Shown here: piece by piece, positions 44,033 through 52,209 of the stretch
Numbering within the stretch: the stretch's first letter is position 1
How the letters are laid out: each line of letters begins with the position of its first letter
Origin: Paenibacillus oralis
GTDB lineage: Bacteria > Bacillota > Bacilli > Paenibacillales > Paenibacillaceae
Reading direction: 5' to 3'
NCBI RefSeq assembly: GCF_003863965.1
Contig: NZ_RRCN01000001.1
Location: 1,560,702 to 1,624,701, forward strand
Length of the DNA stretch: 64,000 bases
Made by a program: the position numbers and the translations under genes
Notes under the pieces: model-generated
Told to the model about the DNA's origin: nothing
The model's input: only the letters and a program-made list of their open reading frames with translations
The model's database searches: none

Positions 44033-44947
44033 TTACTGCATTTTGTTCTCGATCCGCTGCATGAACTCTTCGGCGGCACTGTAGCCGAACTGCTTGAGAT
44101 ACCAATTGTTGGCCGCCGCCTCAATCAGACCGGCCACATCCCGCCCCGGCTGGAGCTGGACTTCGATATGCGGAATCTTGACGCCTAGATATTCCGTGAA
44201 CTGAGGTTCCAGTTCCAGCTCATTATTCAGAGCGTCTTCCCTCCATGGAGCCAATTCAATGTCGAGTACAATTCGCGTCTCATCCTGAAAAGCCCTGCGC
44301 CCATATTGGCGTACGACATTAATCAGGCCGATGCTGCGCAGCGCGAGGAATTCGCGCGTGGTTTCATTATGCGTTCCAAGCAAAGTGGCCGGGCCCAGCT
44401 TCTTCAACACCACAATATCGTCCGCAACGAACCGGTGGCCCCTTCTGATGAGCGTGTGGGCGGTTTCGCTTTTGCCAATCCCGGATTTACCGCGGAGCAG
44501 GACGCCTATGCCCGATACATTCACACATACCCCATGGATCGAGATCTCCGGGGCAAGTGCCTTGACCAGATAGCTGTCCAGCTTGGCGATAAACTCCGTT
44601 GTCGTCTCCTCGGTCCTTAGCAGCGGAATCCCCTCCTGATCGCAGAACAAGGTCAAATACGGGATCTCCTGCTGTCCTGACGTCACAATAAAGCACGGCG
44701 GATGATATTTGACGATGTTGCCGATATGCAGCTTGCGTTCTTCTACGGTTAATGTCAATAGATAGTTAACTTCCTTACGGCCAAGCACTTGCACCCGTTC
44801 CATCGGAAAAAAATCAAAATACCCCACGAACTCCAACCCAGGTCTGTGCGCCCGTGGACGGGTAATCACGCGATCCATACGCCCCGCCCCAGCAAGCACT
44901 TCCATATGAAACTTTTCCGCAAGACTTTGCACCGTGATCGTCTTCAT
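44033..44947 (-). CDS. hprK: HPr kinase/phosphorylase family protein, divergent paralogue
   Basis: A 304-residue protein colinear with HprK. The N-terminal domain keeps RPGLEFVGYFDFFPMERVQVLG. His138 sits in ISIHGV, Walker A is GKSGIGKSE (153-161), and VADD is at 174-177, so kinase residues are present. The signature loop is altered: the usual EIRG[LI]GIINV..LFG reads ALRSIGLINVVRQYG. It is not next to lgt or ppaX as housekeeping hprK usually is. It lies 41 bp after a permease gene under a glycine riboswitch, with GGGGAGAA before its ATG. It may phosphorylate HPr/Crh or another protein; the target is unknown. Confidence 0.85.
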   Translation of the reverse strand: MKTITVQSLAEKFHMEVLAGAGRMDRVITRPRAHRPGLEFVGYFDFFPMERVQVLGRKEVNYLLTLTVEERKLHIGNIVKYHPPCFIVTSGQQEIPYLTLFCDQEGIPLLRTEETTTEFIAKLDSYLVKALAPEISIHGVCVNVSGIGVLLRGKSGIGKSETAHTLIRRGHRFVADDIVVLKKLGPATLLGTHNETTREFLALRSIGLINVVRQYGRRAFQDETRIVLDIELAPWREDALNNELELEPQFTEYLGVKIPHIEVQLQPGRDVAGLIEAAANNWYLKQFGYSAAEEFMQRIENKMQ

Positions 44948-44988
44948 ATTGTTCTCCCCAATTATTAATGATTCTGGAATAACACTGT

Positions 44989-46365
44989 TTATGATGATTT
45001 ACCCGCTTTTCTTCTATTCGAATAATACAAAACAAATAGCAGAATAAACCATAGTGGTGTCAATAATAAGGCCAAGCGTGTTTCTTTGGCAACCAGCATA
45101 ATTACAAGAATTATAGCAAACAACGTTAAAACTGCATAATTAATAAAGGGGGTGAACGGTGCTTTAAATTTCGATTTTGCCTGCAACTGCGGCTGTGTCT
45201 TCTTATATTTTATATGACAAACGAGAACCACACCCCAAACCCAAATAAAACAAATGGCACTGATGGTGGTCACGATACCAAACGCCTGCTCCGGAATAAG
45301 CTTGCTCAAAAGAGCTCCCCCGGACAGGACAAGCGTAGAGATCAACAGCCCGTTTCTGGGCACATGGTTTTTATTCAGCTTGGCAAAATGGGATGAAGCC
45401 TGACGATTCTTGCTCAAATTGTATAAAATTCGACTTGTTGAGAACATCCCGCTGTTACAAGCGGAAGCGGCTGAAGTTAATACGACAAAGTTAATAATTC
45501 CCGCGGCAATCGGAATCCCGACCAAACTAAACGTTTTAACAAAAGGGCTCTCTGCCGGACTTAGTTCCGTCCAGGGGTTAATGCACAATAGGGCAATAAT
45601 GGCGCCAACGTAGAAAAATAAAATTCGAAGAGGAATTTTATTAATCGCCGAGGGGATATTTTTTTCCGGATTGGATGTTTCCGCGGCCGATACCCCCACT
45701 AACTCTACACCAACAAAGGCAAACACAACCATTTGGAAGGAAAGCAAGAAACCCGGAACTCCGTTTGGAAATATGCCGCCATGTCCCCAAATATTACGAA
45801 CCGTGACCATTCCTGCATCCGTTTTGAATCCTATGACCAGCAGGACAACCCCAATGGCAATTAACGCGAGAATCGTCACTACCTTAATTAACGCAAACCA
45901 AAACTCCAATTCGCCAAAATTTTTTACAGTTAACAGATTGAGTCCTAATAAAATGATTAAGCAGATGATTTCAGGCACCCATTGCGGGATATCAAACCAA
46001 TATTGTACATATACCCCAACCGCGATCACATCGGCCATAGCCGTCATGATCCAGCAAAACCAATAGGTCCATCCGGTTACAAAAGCGGCACGCGGTCCAA
46101 GATAATCTTCGGCAATATCCGTAAAAGATTGATAACCTGTTTTAGACAACAGGAGTTCCCCTAGCGCCCTCATCACAAAAAATATGGCGATTCCCACGAT
46201 GAAATAAGCAAAGATAATGGACGGACCCGCCAGTTGAATGGCTTTGCCTGATCCCAAAAACAATCCGGTACCAATGGTACCGCCAATGGCGATGAGTTGA
46301 ACATGCCGATTTTCTAAATCTCTCTTCAATTCTTGTTGTGCCAAGCCTAGCTCCCCCTTAATCAA
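44989..46365 (-). CDS. Amino-acid permease (APC superfamily, CycA/GabP type)
   Basis: A 458-residue transporter with twelve helices. LIAIGGTIGTGLFLGSG is the first-helix substrate loop of the amino-acid transporter family, and FAFVGVELVGVSAAETSNPE is the conserved helix 6 region. CycA-like members import glycine, D-alanine or D-serine. A glycine riboswitch in its leader makes glycine or alanine the likely cargo. The HprK-like gene follows in the same direction. Confidence 0.92.
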   Translation of the reverse strand: MIKGELGLAQQELKRDLENRHVQLIAIGGTIGTGLFLGSGKAIQLAGPSIIFAYFIVGIAIFFVMRALGELLLSKTGYQSFTDIAEDYLGPRAAFVTGWTYWFCWIMTAMADVIAVGVYVQYWFDIPQWVPEIICLIILLGLNLLTVKNFGELEFWFALIKVVTILALIAIGVVLLVIGFKTDAGMVTVRNIWGHGGIFPNGVPGFLLSFQMVVFAFVGVELVGVSAAETSNPEKNIPSAINKIPLRILFFYVGAIIALLCINPWTELSPAESPFVKTFSLVGIPIAAGIINFVVLTSAASACNSGMFSTSRILYNLSKNRQASSHFAKLNKNHVPRNGLLISTLVLSGGALLSKLIPEQAFGIVTTISAICFIWVWGVVLVCHIKYKKTQPQLQAKSKFKAPFTPFINYAVLTLFAIILVIMLVAKETRLALLLTPLWFILLFVLYYSNRRKAGKSS

Positions 46366-46410
46366 TTAAATTCAAGCACGTGAAAAGATGAACAATGATT
46401 AACGCCAATA

Positions 46411-46445
46411 AAAAAAGAGACTGGATGCGCTCCAATCTCCTGGTC
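46411..46445 (-). terminator. Riboswitch-controlled terminator
   Basis: On the minus strand GAGATTGGA pairs with TCCAGTCTC (one G-U) around GCGCA and is followed by seven T. It lies between the glycine aptamer and the permease start. Confidence 0.85.
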
Positions 46446-46479
46446 ATAAGAATAATAAATATAACAAATAAATATTTAA

Positions 46480-46570
46480 TACTCTTCTGTCCTTTTGCCT
46501 GAGATTGTGAACCCTTCGGCGCCGTGGAATTCCGCGGTCTCTCCAGAAGCTGCTCCTGCTATAGTACGAT
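46480..46570 (-). ncRNA. Glycine riboswitch aptamer
   Basis: Read on the minus strand, the region holds the conserved blocks of a glycine aptamer in order: GGAGCAGCTTCTGGAGAGACC, a GC stem, GCCGAAGGG, then CTCAGGCAAAAGGACAGAAG. Only one aptamer is visible instead of a tandem pair. A transcription terminator follows 35 nt downstream, ahead of the amino-acid permease gene. The glycine family usually turns on degradation genes. For an uptake permease, an off-switch is equally possible, and the sign cannot be read here. Confidence 0.93.
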
Positions 46571-46732
46571 CCATAGCCATCATAGCTTGCTAGTTATTCA
46601 ATTATTGATAACAACTACAACGATTTAAATATTTTTCAATACTACTCGCTGTGAAATATTTTGTCAATGAGATAATCTTTGCCATTCGCCCGGGCTTTAC
46701 TTATAGAACTCACCTTATAACGATATTTATAT

Positions 46733-46865
46733 TTCCACCTGATCGGCTTGGCCCTGGAAATGTTTAAGGTGCACAGTTACCTATGTCAGGCCTGGCGGTG
46801 CCTCGAAGGTCGATCTGGTTCGCTTTCCTCCGCTTTGGCTAGTCGTCCCGCTGGCCGCTTCTTGC
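46733..46865 (+). pseudogene. Decayed partial copy of the DUF817 gene
   Basis: 46733-46775 matches 5881-5924 of the intact DUF817 gene (TTCCACCTGATCGG, CTGGAAATGTT). The match then jumps about 85 bp and resumes with TACCT[AG]TGTCAGGCCTGG through CCCGCTGGCCGCTTC (intact gene about 6010-6100). A one-base insertion in the second block breaks the frame. No other part of the gene is seen nearby. Confidence 0.85.
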
Positions 46866-46912
46866 AAAAATGATAAAACATTTCCATGTTTCATCAGCAA
46901 TACAACGCTCAG

Positions 46913-47473
46913 CTAAGCATGCCGAACTCCATCGAGAAATACTTTCCAGGCAATCGCCAGTGTGCGTTCATAAGATTGGCGTGTCTCGTAGACTAACTGC
47001 ACATCAAGTCCGTCCAGCAGGGTAACGAAAGCTACCGCACATTCTTCCGGCGATGACTGTCCAGCCTCGTTAAACACTGCAGTCAGCTCTGCTTTTAACA
47101 CAGCAAGGTATTTCCTGTATTGAGACAAAATAAAGTCGTTAACTTCAAGCGGCGTGATAAACGAAAACATAAACATTAAGTTTACGTGGGGGTGCGTCAA
47201 AAAGCGGTTCTTATGCTCAATAAGGAAGGCATACAGCCGACCTTCCCAGGATAATCCGCCACCAGTTTGAAAATAATGACGTACAAATTCGATTTCATTC
47301 CGAACCGCTTCTTCATACAACTCCAGCAGCAACTCCTTCTTGCTCGAAAAATGATAAGAAAGCGACTGCTTCCGGATGCCCGTCTCTTCGGCGATTTGCG
47401 CCATTCGGGTGCCTTCGTACCCGTAACGGTTAAAGTGCTGAATCGCAATTTCTTTAATTTTCTCTCTAATCAA
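46913..47473 (-). CDS. TetR-family transcriptional regulator
   Basis: A 186-residue regulator with N-terminal MAQIAEETGIRKQSLSYHFSSKKELL, a clear TetR helix-turn-helix. The C-terminal ligand domain has FMFSFITPLEVNDFI. The start appears to be TTG after GGGGGG. It follows the MFS gene by 22 bp and is probably co-transcribed with it as a local repressor of the exporter. Confidence 0.9.
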   Translation of the reverse strand: MIREKIKEIAIQHFNRYGYEGTRMAQIAEETGIRKQSLSYHFSSKKELLLELYEEAVRNEIEFVRHYFQTGGGLSWEGRLYAFLIEHKNRFLTHPHVNLMFMFSFITPLEVNDFILSQYRKYLAVLKAELTAVFNEAGQSSPEECAVAFVTLLDGLDVQLVYETRQSYERTLAIAWKVFLDGVRHA

Positions 47474-47495
47474 CTCTTTCCCCCCATAGGGTGGA

Positions 47496-48668
47496 TTAGC
47501 CCCTCTTTTTTCTCATATAACCAGCATACAGAAGCAAGTATACGGCCATGATAGCTATAACTATATAATACACCACTTCGTAGGAGAATGCCGAAGCAAC
47601 CAATCCCAGTAGCATGGCCCCTCCTCCTATTCCTAGGTCAAAGAAATTTAAAAAGGATGCCATAGCGTTTTCGTGTTCATACTCGCCAACCAGGTTGATG
47701 CACCAGGTTTGAATCGCCGGAAAGACTGCACCAAACCCTAAGCCGTACACGACCGCCGAAAAGAGAAACATCACGTCGCTTCCTGCCAATGTCAAAAGCC
47801 AGATGCCGGCGCCGATGAACACGGCCGAAGGTACGAGTACAAAACCCGGACCGAGCCGATCGAATATCTTGCCGGACACGAGACGGACCGCAAAGCTGGC
47901 GAAGGCGACAATGAAGAAGAACCAAGCTACCGTAGTAAATCCTTTTTCGGCAGCATACAAAGCAATAAACGACATAATTGAACCGGCTGCAACGCCTACC
48001 AGCATAATGAGCAGCGCAGGAAAAAGCACTCTTTTCTCGATCAGCTTAAAGGGCACTTCCGTATGCTCAGCCGCATCAGGAACCTGAGGCTTACGGGAGA
48101 CGAACGCCGCCATTAGAAGGGCCAAAAGCAGAATGAACATGCCGCTGAAGAATAGACCGTGAAAGTCATGCTTCACCAGCACACTCATCCCGATCAGCGG
48201 TCCAACCGAGACGGCCACCGTCTCCCCCACTCCAAAATAGCCCATTCCTTCTCCGCGGCGTTCCTTTGGAATGTTCTCCGCCGCCAGCGTAGCGAAGTAA
48301 GTCGTTGCCAAACCAAAACCCAATCCATGGATAATCCGAAATATCAAAATCATCGCCGTACCTGACGAAAGGTAGTATGCGCCTGTCGTTCCCGCGCAGA
48401 TGGCCACCCCGATCAGCAACAAATACTTTTTATCAATACGCGCTGCCAGTTTCGCCGTAAACGGCCGAATCAGAATGGCCGAAAACATGAAGACCCCCGT
48501 TACCAGTCCAATTTGCGAAGCCCCGCCGCCCAGATGCGAAACAAACAGCGGCAGCGTGGGGAGCATCATTTCGAACACCATGAACAAAAGGGCGTTCGCA
48601 GCCATTATAAAAAGAAAAGATCTCCCCCATAATGATGCCTTGCTGGCAACTATCACTTTCGTTTCCAT
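47496..48668 (-). CDS. MFS transporter
   Basis: About 390 residues with twelve helices. Motif A is IRPFTAKLAARIDKK and IIHGLGFGLATTYFATLAAE is a motif-C-like region. The layout fits drug or metabolite exporters of the YfcJ/arabinose-efflux type. The ATG at 48668 has GGAGG upstream. A TetR gene follows and an inverted repeat lies in the promoter. Confidence 0.9.
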   Translation of the reverse strand: METKVIVASKASLWGRSFLFIMAANALLFMVFEMMLPTLPLFVSHLGGGASQIGLVTGVFMFSAILIRPFTAKLAARIDKKYLLLIGVAICAGTTGAYYLSSGTAMILIFRIIHGLGFGLATTYFATLAAENIPKERRGEGMGYFGVGETVAVSVGPLIGMSVLVKHDFHGLFFSGMFILLLALLMAAFVSRKPQVPDAAEHTEVPFKLIEKRVLFPALLIMLVGVAAGSIMSFIALYAAEKGFTTVAWFFFIVAFASFAVRLVSGKIFDRLGPGFVLVPSAVFIGAGIWLLTLAGSDVMFLFSAVVYGLGFGAVFPAIQTWCINLVGEYEHENAMASFLNFFDLGIGGGAMLLGLVASAFSYEVVYYIVIAIMAVYLLLYAGYMRKKRG

Positions 48669-48710
48669 ACTTACCTCCAAGATTCAATTTCGAGTACGGA
48701 AACATTTTAT

Positions 48711-48724
48711 CTGACCTACGTCAG
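48711..48724. promoter_or_regulatory. Candidate TetR operator upstream of the MFS/TetR operon
   Basis: CTGACCTACGTCAG is a 5-bp inverted repeat (CTGAC/GTCAG) with a 4-bp spacer, 43 bp before the MFS start codon. Confidence 0.45.
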
Positions 48725-48761
48725 TTTGTAAAGAATCTCATCTAATCTCTGCTGACCAGAC

Positions 48762-48912
48762 TTAAACCAGGGTATTGCGGCTAAATCGGTTCACGGCGCT
48801 AAACAGAGCTTTTACGGATGAGGTCATTATAATCAACGTCTATGCCGCAACCCCAATATACGCAGCCGTCCGAAGCCGTGATCCTGATATAAGAGACGGC
48901 TTGTGATGGTTA
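48762..48912 (-). pseudogene. Decayed copy of the leuA 3' end
   Basis: This matches the last ~140 bp of leuA (53198 onward) at most positions, including the C-terminal coding MTSSVKALFSAVNRFS and NTLV plus stop. A one-base insertion just before MTSS breaks the frame. Nothing resembling the remaining 1.5 kb of leuA is present. Sequence from 48913 to 49040 shows nothing else. Confidence 0.85.
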
Positions 48913-49044
48913 TCCCGCAAATCATACGAGGGACTTATCAGTTTAGGTAGTGCAAAATGCGGTATAATAAAATGCGGACAAATATACCCCAAGCGTTTAA
49001 AACCATAGCTCACAAATCATCACATTCATTGATGATTTACTCTA

Positions 49045-49067
49045 TTTACTTTCGTTCAACCCTTCGC
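49045..49067 (+). promoter_or_regulatory. Promoter box shared by the two-component genes
   Basis: CTTTCGTTCAACCCTTCGC lies just upstream of a TATACT -10-like element before the response regulator. A near copy (CTTCGCTCAACCTTCA) lies at 50906-50926, before the downstream lipoprotein gene. This is probably the response regulator's own binding site. Confidence 0.55.
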
Positions 49068-49104
49068 AGATATACTTTATACTAACTCTGAAAGGAGGGA
49101 ATGT

Positions 49105-49800
49105 ATGATTACAATTCTTATCGTTGAAGATGACCAGATGGTGCGTCTTTTGACGAAAGCGAAACTCAGCCCATTATATAAAATCAAAGAAGCTGCTGAT
49201 GGCCAAGAAGCGTTAGAAGTTCTCGATCGCGAACATATGGATCTGCTCGTGGTGGATATTCAAATGCCGAACATGAACGGTTATGAACTGGTGCGCACCC
49301 TGCGGGATGCCGGCGATATGACGCCTGTCATCATGCTGACGGCCATGAACACCTTTTCCCACAAAAAGGATGGATTTGCCTCGGGCGTGGATGATTACAT
49401 GACAAAGCCCATCGACTATGAGGAACTTAATTGGCGTATTGAGGCCCTGCTGCGGCGAGCACAGATTGCCAACGAAAAGCGTATTGTGATCGGCGGCTTC
49501 TCCATGGATCAGAACACCTTTTCCGCTCAATATAACGAAGAAACAATTCCGCTGACAAACAAGGAATTTGACCTGCTGTACAAGTTTCTCTCCTATCCCA
49601 ATGTCGTGTTCACCAAACAGCAGTTGATGGACGAGATTTGGGGTTACGATTCCGAGACAGAGTACGATACCATCAAAACCTACATCAGCCGTCTGCGCAA
49701 CAAGTTTTCGATGTGCAAAGAATTCGAGTTGATATCCATTCGGGGACTTGGATATAAAGCGGTCATCCATAAGATGGGAGGCGGCCATGAAACAGTATAA
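49105..49800 (+). CDS. OmpR/PhoB-family response regulator
   Basis: A 231-residue protein. The receiver domain has acidic EDD (8-10), phospho-acceptor Asp in VVDIQMPN (about 52), Thr in MLTAMN and Lys in MTKPID. The C-terminal winged helix has LTNKEFDLLYKFLSYPNVVF, EIWGYDSETEYDTIKTYISRLRNK and RGLGYK. It overlaps the histidine kinase gene by 14 bp. Confidence 0.94.
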   Translation: MITILIVEDDQMVRLLTKAKLSPLYKIKEAADGQEALEVLDREHMDLLVVDIQMPNMNGYELVRTLRDAGDMTPVIMLTAMNTFSHKKDGFASGVDDYMTKPIDYEELNWRIEALLRRAQIANEKRIVIGGFSMDQNTFSAQYNEETIPLTNKEFDLLYKFLSYPNVVFTKQQLMDEIWGYDSETEYDTIKTYISRLRNKFSMCKEFELISIRGLGYKAVIHKMGGGHETV

Positions 49801-50821
49801 ACTAGACGCAACCTTTAAGCTGGTTCAATTCCGGTGGGTTTTTGTTGCAGACGCAATCGTAGTTGTCGGCGCAGTGATGGCCTACGGGCTTATCGCTACA
49901 TACTGGCTGGGCATGACCAGGGATAACGCTCTTTCCATGCTGGCTATCATCCCGCTTATGATTATTGCTGTCGGTTTGGGAACATTTTTTACGCTACGAT
50001 CCGTCCGCCGGAAAATGGGTGATCTGTTGATTGGAATAAAAGAAGTATCCGACGGCAATCTGGAGGTGCGGTTAGACAGCAGAAAGGCGGAAGAATATGC
50101 ACCCATCTATGATGGGTTTAATCGCATGACGGCAGAACTGAAAAACACGAAGGCAGAGATGCAAAACTTTGTCAACGAGTTTTCCCATGAATTCAAAACG
50201 CCGATTACTTCAATCTCCGGATTTGCCCAATACCTTATTGACACAGGAGATGGCATTGAGAGCCCGGAACGGATTCAGTATCTTCGGGTCATTGCCGATG
50301 AATCCCTTCGTTTGTCCACATTGTCGCAGAACACGCTTCTGCTTTCCAAGGTCGAAGCCTGCGAAATCATCACCGAAAAAGAAGCATACGATTTATCCGA
50401 GCAAATAAAACGGTGTGCAATCCTGCTGCTTCCGAAAGTCGAACAGAAGAAGGTTGAGCTGGAGCTGGATGTAGACGATATATCTTATGTGGGCAATGCG
50501 GAACTGATGGAACAGGTATGGATCAACCTGCTTAGCAACGCCATCAAATTCACCCCTGAACACGGGGAAATCAAAATTTCCGCCAAATGCACATCAGATC
50601 AGCTTACGCTTAAATTTTCCGACAGCGGTGTGGGCATGGACGAAGAAACCGCCGCGCATATCTTTGAGAAATATTATCAGCACGACACGACCTCCGCTGT
50701 GCGGGGCAACGGCATTGGACTTTCCATTGTTTTCCGCATCATTTCCCTGTGTGGCGGTGAAATTTGCGTGGAAAGTAAACCTCAAGAGGGTAGCACCTTT
50801 ATTATCACACTACCCGTCTAA
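49787..50821 (+). CDS. Sensor histidine kinase
   Basis: A 344-residue membrane kinase. Two helices (about 20-42 and 50-72) are separated by only a few residues, so there is almost no extracellular sensor, as in intramembrane-sensing kinases. HAMP follows, then the H-box NEFSHEFKTPITSISGFAQYL (His about 131). The catalytic ATPase has the N box LLSNAIKFTPEH and G boxes SDSGVGM and GNGIGLSIV. GGAGGC precedes the ATG at 49787. It should phosphorylate the regulator encoded upstream, and a membrane or lipoprotein partner may supply the signal. Confidence 0.92.
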   Translation: MKQYKLDATFKLVQFRWVFVADAIVVVGAVMAYGLIATYWLGMTRDNALSMLAIIPLMIIAVGLGTFFTLRSVRRKMGDLLIGIKEVSDGNLEVRLDSRKAEEYAPIYDGFNRMTAELKNTKAEMQNFVNEFSHEFKTPITSISGFAQYLIDTGDGIESPERIQYLRVIADESLRLSTLSQNTLLLSKVEACEIITEKEAYDLSEQIKRCAILLLPKVEQKKVELELDVDDISYVGNAELMEQVWINLLSNAIKFTPEHGEIKISAKCTSDQLTLKFSDSGVGMDEETAAHIFEKYYQHDTTSAVRGNGIGLSIVFRIISLCGGEICVESKPQEGSTFIITLPV

Positions 50822-50841
50822 CGTATGAAATACAATAGAAT

Positions 50842-50880
50842 GCGCAAATCGGACTTCGGTTCGGTTTGCGCTTCTTTTTT
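50842..50880 (+). terminator. Rho-independent terminator after the kinase gene
   Basis: GCGCAAATCGGAC pairs with GTTCGGTTTGCGC around TTCG and is followed by CTTCTTTTTT. Confidence 0.85.
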
Positions 50881-50905
50881 GCTTTCATATTATTTATGAT
50901 TTCTT

Positions 50906-50926
50906 TTTACCTTCGCTCAACCTTCA
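50906..50926 (+). promoter_or_regulatory. Second copy of the two-component promoter box
   Basis: CTTCGCTCAACCTTCA matches the box ahead of the response regulator gene. It lies about 65 bp before the lipoprotein start, which suggests the lipoprotein gene is a target of the same regulator. Confidence 0.55.
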
Positions 50927-50990
50927 CCCATTAAGATATGCTCATAACACAGCAATCCTAACAACGATAACACGGAAGGAGATTGAGAAC

Positions 50991-52097
50991 ATGAAAAAGA
51001 ATATGAAAAAGATGTTGATGGCGAGCATGACAGCCTTGGCCATCGGGGTGATTGCTGCGGGGTGTGGAGCCAATACGGATTCAGGCCTTGCCGAAGATGC
51101 AGCAAATTCCAGCCCGGTTGAACCCGTAGTCAGTATTTCTGATTCCTACGATAACACGGAAGAACTTGCGGCTATTTTCCCAATCATCAATCCCACCCCC
51201 ATCGACACGGAAATGGAAAAGAATATTCAGAATAGACTGCTGAACGGGTTTGAAAACTGGAACAGAGGCTATGATGCCTGGGAAGCCTGGGGCGACATTC
51301 TGTACACCGAAGATTCCCTATATAACGTCCACGGCGTGAAACTCACCTTGAAGGAATATCAGTCTTCCATGAATGCGACGCTGCAGTCCAGCGATATTCA
51401 GATGGGCAACTTCAATAATATGATCATCTGTGGCGACTGGGCTGCAATTCGATATGACATTACAACGACCGACCGACAGACCAAAAAATCTTCGGACGGA
51501 AGCGTGATGGAGTTTGTCCACTTCAAGGACTATGGAGATGAACTGGGCACTCGGGTTGTGGAAGGCTGGGCCGGAACAAAGGGCGCAGATTTTGACGGTT
51601 TGACAAGTTTCCAGACCGACGATGCGAAAGCGGCACAGCAGGCTGCATTGGATGCCATCGTCAATGCGACGATCCCTGTTACAACGGATCTTGAAGCCAA
51701 GTATCCTGTTACCCATCCCACGCCGATTGATACCGATATGGCCAAGAAAATTCAGAACGCCATATTGAACGATTTTGAAAACTGGAATCAGGGCTTCGAT
51801 GCTTGGACGGTATGGGCAGATACCTATTATGACAGCAACCTGCAGTATCATACGAATGACGACACCATGACCCTCGAGGAATACAAGGCTTCCGTAAAGA
51901 ACACTGCTGAATCGACCGATGTAAAGCGTATTAGCTTTGATAATATGCTAATCAGCGGAGATTGGGCAGCCATTCATTACAGAATCACCAATCAGGACGC
52001 AACGACCGGCGAGAAGACTGCCGGTGACGTGATGCAGTTCCTGCACTTCGCGGAGGACGGCGACAGCGTAAAAGTGATTGAGTGCTGGACGAAATAA
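50991..52097 (+). CDS. Lipoprotein with two tandem SnoaL/NTF2-like domains
   Basis: A 368-residue lipoprotein with lipobox IAAGC (Cys25). Two homologous halves follow (about 62-205 and 230-366). Each starts with a P-x-x-[NH]PTPIDT[ED]M element, then NGFENWN or NDFENWNQG with YDAW or FDAW, and ends with GDWAAI[RH]Y and a V[MQ]xF[VL]HF strand. The pattern fits NTF2/SnoaL-like small ligand-binding folds. It lies after the two-component genes with a matching promoter box, so it may be the output or the co-sensor of that system. Confidence 0.85.
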   Translation: MKKNMKKMLMASMTALAIGVIAAGCGANTDSGLAEDAANSSPVEPVVSISDSYDNTEELAAIFPIINPTPIDTEMEKNIQNRLLNGFENWNRGYDAWEAWGDILYTEDSLYNVHGVKLTLKEYQSSMNATLQSSDIQMGNFNNMIICGDWAAIRYDITTTDRQTKKSSDGSVMEFVHFKDYGDELGTRVVEGWAGTKGADFDGLTSFQTDDAKAAQQAALDAIVNATIPVTTDLEAKYPVTHPTPIDTDMAKKIQNAILNDFENWNQGFDAWTVWADTYYDSNLQYHTNDDTMTLEEYKASVKNTAESTDVKRISFDNMLISGDWAAIHYRITNQDATTGEKTAGDVMQFLHFAEDGDSVKVIECWTK

Positions 52098-52152
52098 GCC
52101 CATGTAGCAGATTGATGTATATTTCAACTTTGCGGGTAGGGTTTAAGACAAG

Positions 52153-52189
52153 AGAAAAGCCGTAGGACTTAAAATCCTACGGTAACTCT
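52153..52189. terminator. Bidirectional terminator
   Basis: CCGTAGGA (from 52160) pairs with TCCTACGG (to 52182) between the lipoprotein gene and the converging TerC gene, with A-rich flanks. Confidence 0.65.
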
Positions 52190-52209
52190 TAAAACTGAAA
52201 ACATCCTTA

